Assembly: GCA_937907035.1 (NCBI GenBank)
Contig: CALCTX010000386.1
Location: 1-9,658 of the forward strand
Source: an uncultured Selenomonadales bacterium
Lineage (GTDB): Bacteria > Bacillota_C > Negativicutes > Selenomonadales > Selenomonadaceae
Direction of reading: 5' to 3'
DNA length: 9,658 nucleotides
The number at the start of each line of letters is the position of its first letter. Position 1 is the stretch's first letter. Shown piece by piece: positions 6,614-9,658 of the stretch. The translations under genes were made by a program, and so were the position numbers. The notes beneath the pieces are model-generated. The model saw only the letters and a program-made list of their open reading frames with translations, did not search any database and was not told the origin of the DNA.

Positions 6614-9221
6614 ATTTTGCTTCCGCCCAATTTTTCCCCCAATGTATATCGACCTCTAATGGAACCGAGAGGACCGCAACCTTCTCCATACACTCTTTTA
6701 AGAGAGCGGCAACTGTCTCCTTCTCGCTTTCCGGGACTTCCAATACCAATTCATCGTGAACCTGTAATAAAATCCGGCTTTTCAATTTGGCTTCTTTTAA
6801 TTTTTTCGCCGCCGATATCATCGCCAGCTTTATAATGTCCGCCGCTGACCCCTGAATCGGTGTATTCATTGCCATCCGTTCGGCCAACGAACGCTGATTG
6901 AAATTGCTGCTATGAATCGCCGGCAGATCGCGCCGCCGACCGTACATAGTCGTCACATATCCATTCCTGTGCGCCTCGGCAACAGTAGCGTCGATAAACT
7001 CCTTAACGCCACTGCACTTATTAAAATAAGCCGCGATATATTCTCCCGCTTCCTTACGGGATATATGCAGATCTTGTGCCAGCCCGTAATCACTGATTCC
7101 GTAAACGATACCGAAATTGACCGCTTTCGCACGCCGCCGCTGCTCCGGTGTAACCTCTTCAATCGGCAAACCGAAAACCTCAGCCGCTGTCCGCGCATGA
7201 ACATCCTCACCATTCTGAAAGGCCGACAGAAAATTGGCATCCTGTGACAAATGTGCCAATACCCGCAACTCGATCTGCGAATAATCTGCCGACAGCAGAT
7301 AATCATAACCTTCGCTTGGCTCAAAAGAAGTCCGCACCTCACGGCCTTCCTCCTTACGGACCGGAATATTCTGCAGATTAGGCTCCGAACTGCTCAAACG
7401 CCCGGTTGCCGTTACCAGCTGATTAAACGATGTATGCACCCGGCCGGTAACCTGATCGATCAATTCCGGCAACGCATCAAGATAAGTTGTCTTCAATTTC
7501 GTCCAAGTCCGAAAAGCCAATATCCGTTCAATTATCGGATGAACACCGATCAGCTGATTCAAAACCTCGACATTGGTCGAATAGCCGGTTTTTGTCTTTT
7601 TCCCGGCCGGCAGCCCAAGCTTTTCAAACAAGATAATTCCCAACTGTTTCGGTGAATTTATATTAAACTCTTCCTTGGCTATTTCATAGATTTCCTTTTG
7701 CAACTTCGCCAGCCGCTCAGATACTAAACGGCTCTGCTCCGCCAATCGGGACGAATTGACATATATCCCGGTTTCTTCCATCTCGTAAAGCACCCGGATA
7801 AGCGGCAGATCGATCACCGAATAAAGCTCTGTCAGCCCCAGGTCCGTCATCCGGTCAAGCAGCAATGTCTTCAGCCGATATATAGCTTCTGCCTGCCAGA
7901 CAACCAGCGAAACATCATCATTTGACGGTACAGCCGGCAGACCGCTGATCCCATAGCCGCCAACCAGACGGTCAAGTGTGTAATCATTTGCTTCCGGATC
8001 AAGCAAATAAGCCACCAGCTTCAAATCATGATATTTTTTCGGCAACTGTTTATTGACATGCAAAAACGGCTTAGCGTCAAAAAATACCACTTGAGCCACG
8101 GAATTGACAATTGACGTCAAAATAACAGATATCACCTGACTGTCAACTAGCAGAAAAGCCTTGTCAACAACAGCAACAGCCAGCTGGTCTATCTGAAGAT
8201 GCGGTACCCTGCCGGAATAAGCTGCTGCTACAGCTACTGCATCTGACGACTGACAACTTGCTAAAAGTGACGTCAAATCTGACATATTGTCACTCTCAAT
8301 ATTGACAAAATCCATTTCCGCCACTGATCCCGGCTCATCAAACAAACTGACTGTATACATCTCGTCCAGTGCCTTAAGAACTGAACGTAAATTATATTTT
8401 TGACAAAAATCCCGCAACTCATTGAGCTTCGGCGCAACCGTCAACGTGATATTGTCAACGTCAACCGGTGCCTGACAATCTATAGTTGCCAGTTGCTTGG
8501 AAAGCAGTGCCAAATCCCGATTGGTTATCAGCTTTTCCTGCAGCTTTTTACCGGAAATCTTCTCCGCATTCTCTAATACAGCCTCCAGCGACTTATATTC
8601 CAGGAGCAGCTTTGATGCTGTCTTCGGCCCAACTCCGGGAATACCGGGAATATTATCCGAACTGTCCCCCATCAATCCTTTGAGATCGATAAGTTTTATC
8701 GGCTCAAACCCATACTCCTGCTCAAAAACACTGCGGTCATAGACAATTGTCTCCGAAATTCCCTTCTTAGTAAAAATAACTTTGACATTGTCATCAATAA
8801 GCTGCAATGCATCGCGGTCACCGGTAACAACAAACACCTCCGTGTCACCGTCAGAACTGCGTTTCTTAGCTAAAGTACCAATAATATCGTCAGCCTCAAA
8901 ATCATCCAGCTCAAGAAAAGCAATTCCCCAGGCCGCTAACAATTCTTTAAGCAACGGTATCTGCGAAACGAACTCCTCCGGAGTCTTATCGCGAGTACCT
9001 TTATATTCCGGATATAATTCTGTCCTGAAAGTATGACGGCTCTTGTCAAAAGCAACGGCAATCTCGTCCGGGTCCCAATCCTTAAACAGTTTTAACAGCA
9101 TATTTGAAAAACCAAATATCGCATTTGTATATGCCCCGTTCGCCGCCGTAAGCGGTGGCAGAGCATAAAACGCCCGAAACATCAGACTGCTGCCGTCAAG
9201 TATCAGCAAACGCTTTCTCAC
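6612..9221 (-). CDS. polA: DNA polymerase I with 5' nuclease domain and degenerate 3'-5' exonuclease domain
   Basis: Pol I fills repair gaps and removes RNA primers from Okazaki fragments. The product has 869 residues, similar to Bacillus-type Pol I. Residues 1-290 form the 5' nuclease: LILDGSS with D9, EADDIIG (D111, D112), VTGDRDALQLID (D135, D137), GDSSDN (D186, D189) and the helix-hairpin-helix segment IPGVGPKTA. Residues about 300-460 occupy the position of the 3'-5' exonuclease but lack the D-x-E motif, where the sequence reads AVAVAAAYSG, and the later metal-binding acids are also not evident; proofreading is presumably lost, as in many Firmicutes Pol I. The polymerase domain has ATGRLSSSEPNLQNIP, motif A with LSADYSQIELR (D646), the O-helix RRRAKAVNFGIVYG and motif C VHDELVLE (D823). 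The start is GTG at 9221: GAGGTG lies 8 bases upstream and the family N-terminus fits. It overlaps the upstream stop as GTGA. Confidence 0.97.
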   Translation of the reverse strand: MRKRLLILDGSSLMFRAFYALPPLTAANGAYTNAIFGFSNMLLKLFKDWDPDEIAVAFDKSRHTFRTELYPEYKGTRDKTPEEFVSQIPLLKELLAAWGIAFLELDDFEADDIIGTLAKKRSSDGDTEVFVVTGDRDALQLIDDNVKVIFTKKGISETIVYDRSVFEQEYGFEPIKLIDLKGLMGDSSDNIPGIPGVGPKTASKLLLEYKSLEAVLENAEKISGKKLQEKLITNRDLALLSKQLATIDCQAPVDVDNITLTVAPKLNELRDFCQKYNLRSVLKALDEMYTVSLFDEPGSVAEMDFVNIESDNMSDLTSLLASCQSSDAVAVAAAYSGRVPHLQIDQLAVAVVDKAFLLVDSQVISVILTSIVNSVAQVVFFDAKPFLHVNKQLPKKYHDLKLVAYLLDPEANDYTLDRLVGGYGISGLPAVPSNDDVSLVVWQAEAIYRLKTLLLDRMTDLGLTELYSVIDLPLIRVLYEMEETGIYVNSSRLAEQSRLVSERLAKLQKEIYEIAKEEFNINSPKQLGIILFEKLGLPAGKKTKTGYSTNVEVLNQLIGVHPIIERILAFRTWTKLKTTYLDALPELIDQVTGRVHTSFNQLVTATGRLSSSEPNLQNIPVRKEEGREVRTSFEPSEGYDYLLSADYSQIELRVLAHLSQDANFLSAFQNGEDVHARTAAEVFGLPIEEVTPEQRRRAKAVNFGIVYGISDYGLAQDLHISRKEAGEYIAAYFNKCSGVKEFIDATVAEAHRNGYVTTMYGRRRDLPAIHSSNFNQRSLAERMAMNTPIQGSAADIIKLAMISAAKKLKEAKLKSRILLQVHDELVLEVPESEKETVAALLKECMEKVAVLSVPLEVDIHWGKNWAEAK

Positions 9222-9658
9222 TTTGCCGGCACCTCAACGTTTTTTATAATATAAACATTTTTGTCATTCAATTTTCCTGTCACATGGAAAAGAGTTTCCG
9301 CATCCGCCGGATTAAAGAACAATCTGTCTTTAATATTATATCCCGGTGCACTCCCGTATGGGGTCTTCAGCATACCGGTCGCACCGTCCCATTCCATTTT
9401 AAGCTTCAAAATATTAGCGATAACCTGAGCCGGAAGATAAGCTGTTCCATTCTGCTCAACATACTTGCTGTTTACCCAGAGATCATTTATCTCCATTGGA
9501 TAAACCTTGCCGATCGGGATATTCTCCCAGCTGCCACCAACTCTGTCAGCGATCTCATCATCCGAAACAAACGCATACACACCCAAATCGACCAACTTAT
9601 TTTTTATATCCAGCTCCGAAAGTGGCTGAACTCCGTAACTGTCAGGATAAATACCGAC
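9218..9658 (-). CDS. Stalk-domain-like protein (copper amine oxidase N-terminal-like domain), partial, N-terminus off the right edge
   Basis: The frame is open from the window edge to a TGA at 9220-9218, giving the last 146 residues. No credible start lies inside: the only candidate is a TTG near 9595, and the same frame continues upstream to the edge. A segment containing INDLWVNSKYVEQNGTAYLP followed by AQVIANILKLKMEWDG resembles the repeat of copper amine oxidase N-terminal (stalk) domains: short strands, a G-x-x-Y-L-P turn, a helix and a final W-D. Such domains are common in exported proteins of Firmicutes. About 50 C-terminal residues after this repeat are not recognised. The gene overlaps polA by four bases (GTGA), so it is translated just ahead of polA and probably heads or belongs to the same operon. 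Any signal peptide would be beyond the edge. The domain call is moderate and no function is proposed. Confidence 0.6.
   Translation of the reverse strand, partial: VGIYPDSYGVQPLSELDIKNKLVDLGVYAFVSDDEIADRVGGSWENIPIGKVYPMEINDLWVNSKYVEQNGTAYLPAQVIANILKLKMEWDGATGMLKTPYGSAPGYNIKDRLFFNPADAETLFHVTGKLNDKNVYIIKNVEVPAK

Noticed and set aside
6290..6835. 181-residue open frame on the plus strand across the polA-mutM junction
   Set aside because: It runs antisense to two firmly identified genes, is low in complexity (Ser/Pro rich) and shows no domain.
6953..7342. 129-residue open frame on the minus strand in another frame of polA
   Set aside because: It is a same-strand shadow of the polymerase domain; the Cys/Arg-rich product has no motif and no ribosome binding site.

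Overview
The window is a compact bacterial segment in which every supportable gene lies on the minus strand. From high to low coordinates the order is: a partial stalk-domain-like protein, polA, mutM, coaE, a lytic transglycosylase, polC, a strong intrinsic terminator, then a separately promoted membrane-anchored solute-binding-domain protein cut by the left edge. A PolC-type polymerase III alpha subunit points to the Firmicutes. Together with a membrane-anchored transglycosylase beside coaE, mutM and polA, it suggests a Negativicutes-like or clostridial relative of moderate GC. That placement is inference, and no genus can be named from the sequence.

Positions 9658 to 769 read as one probable operon. 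polA overlaps the upstream gene by GTGA, and coaE overlaps mutM by ATGA. mutM, the transglycosylase and polC follow their upstream neighbours after gaps of 10 to 15 bases, using Shine-Dalgarno sequences that sit on or next to the preceding stop codon. I see no internal terminator. The genes cover DNA repair and gap filling (PolA), removal of oxidised purines (MutM), the last step of coenzyme A synthesis (CoaE), cell-wall cleavage (transglycosylase) and chromosome replication (PolC). Two different DNA polymerases and a base-excision-repair glycosylase therefore appear to be co-transcribed.

The main point of interest is the PolC. It has the N-terminal domain, OB fold, PHP domain, zinc motif, polymerase core and C-terminal clamp-binding motif, but the DEDD proofreading exonuclease normally inserted inside the PHP domain is cleanly absent. 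The PHP halves are directly joined, and the protein is about 1251 residues instead of about 1440. The Pol I here also has a degenerate 3'-5' exonuclease domain. No polymerase in this window therefore carries a recognisable proofreading active site, so proofreading, if present, must come from a gene elsewhere.

Positions 589 to 768 are the only non-coding stretch. They hold the terminator and a candidate extended -10 promoter for the leftmost gene. I saw no tRNA, rRNA, CRISPR array, insertion sequence or long repeat.
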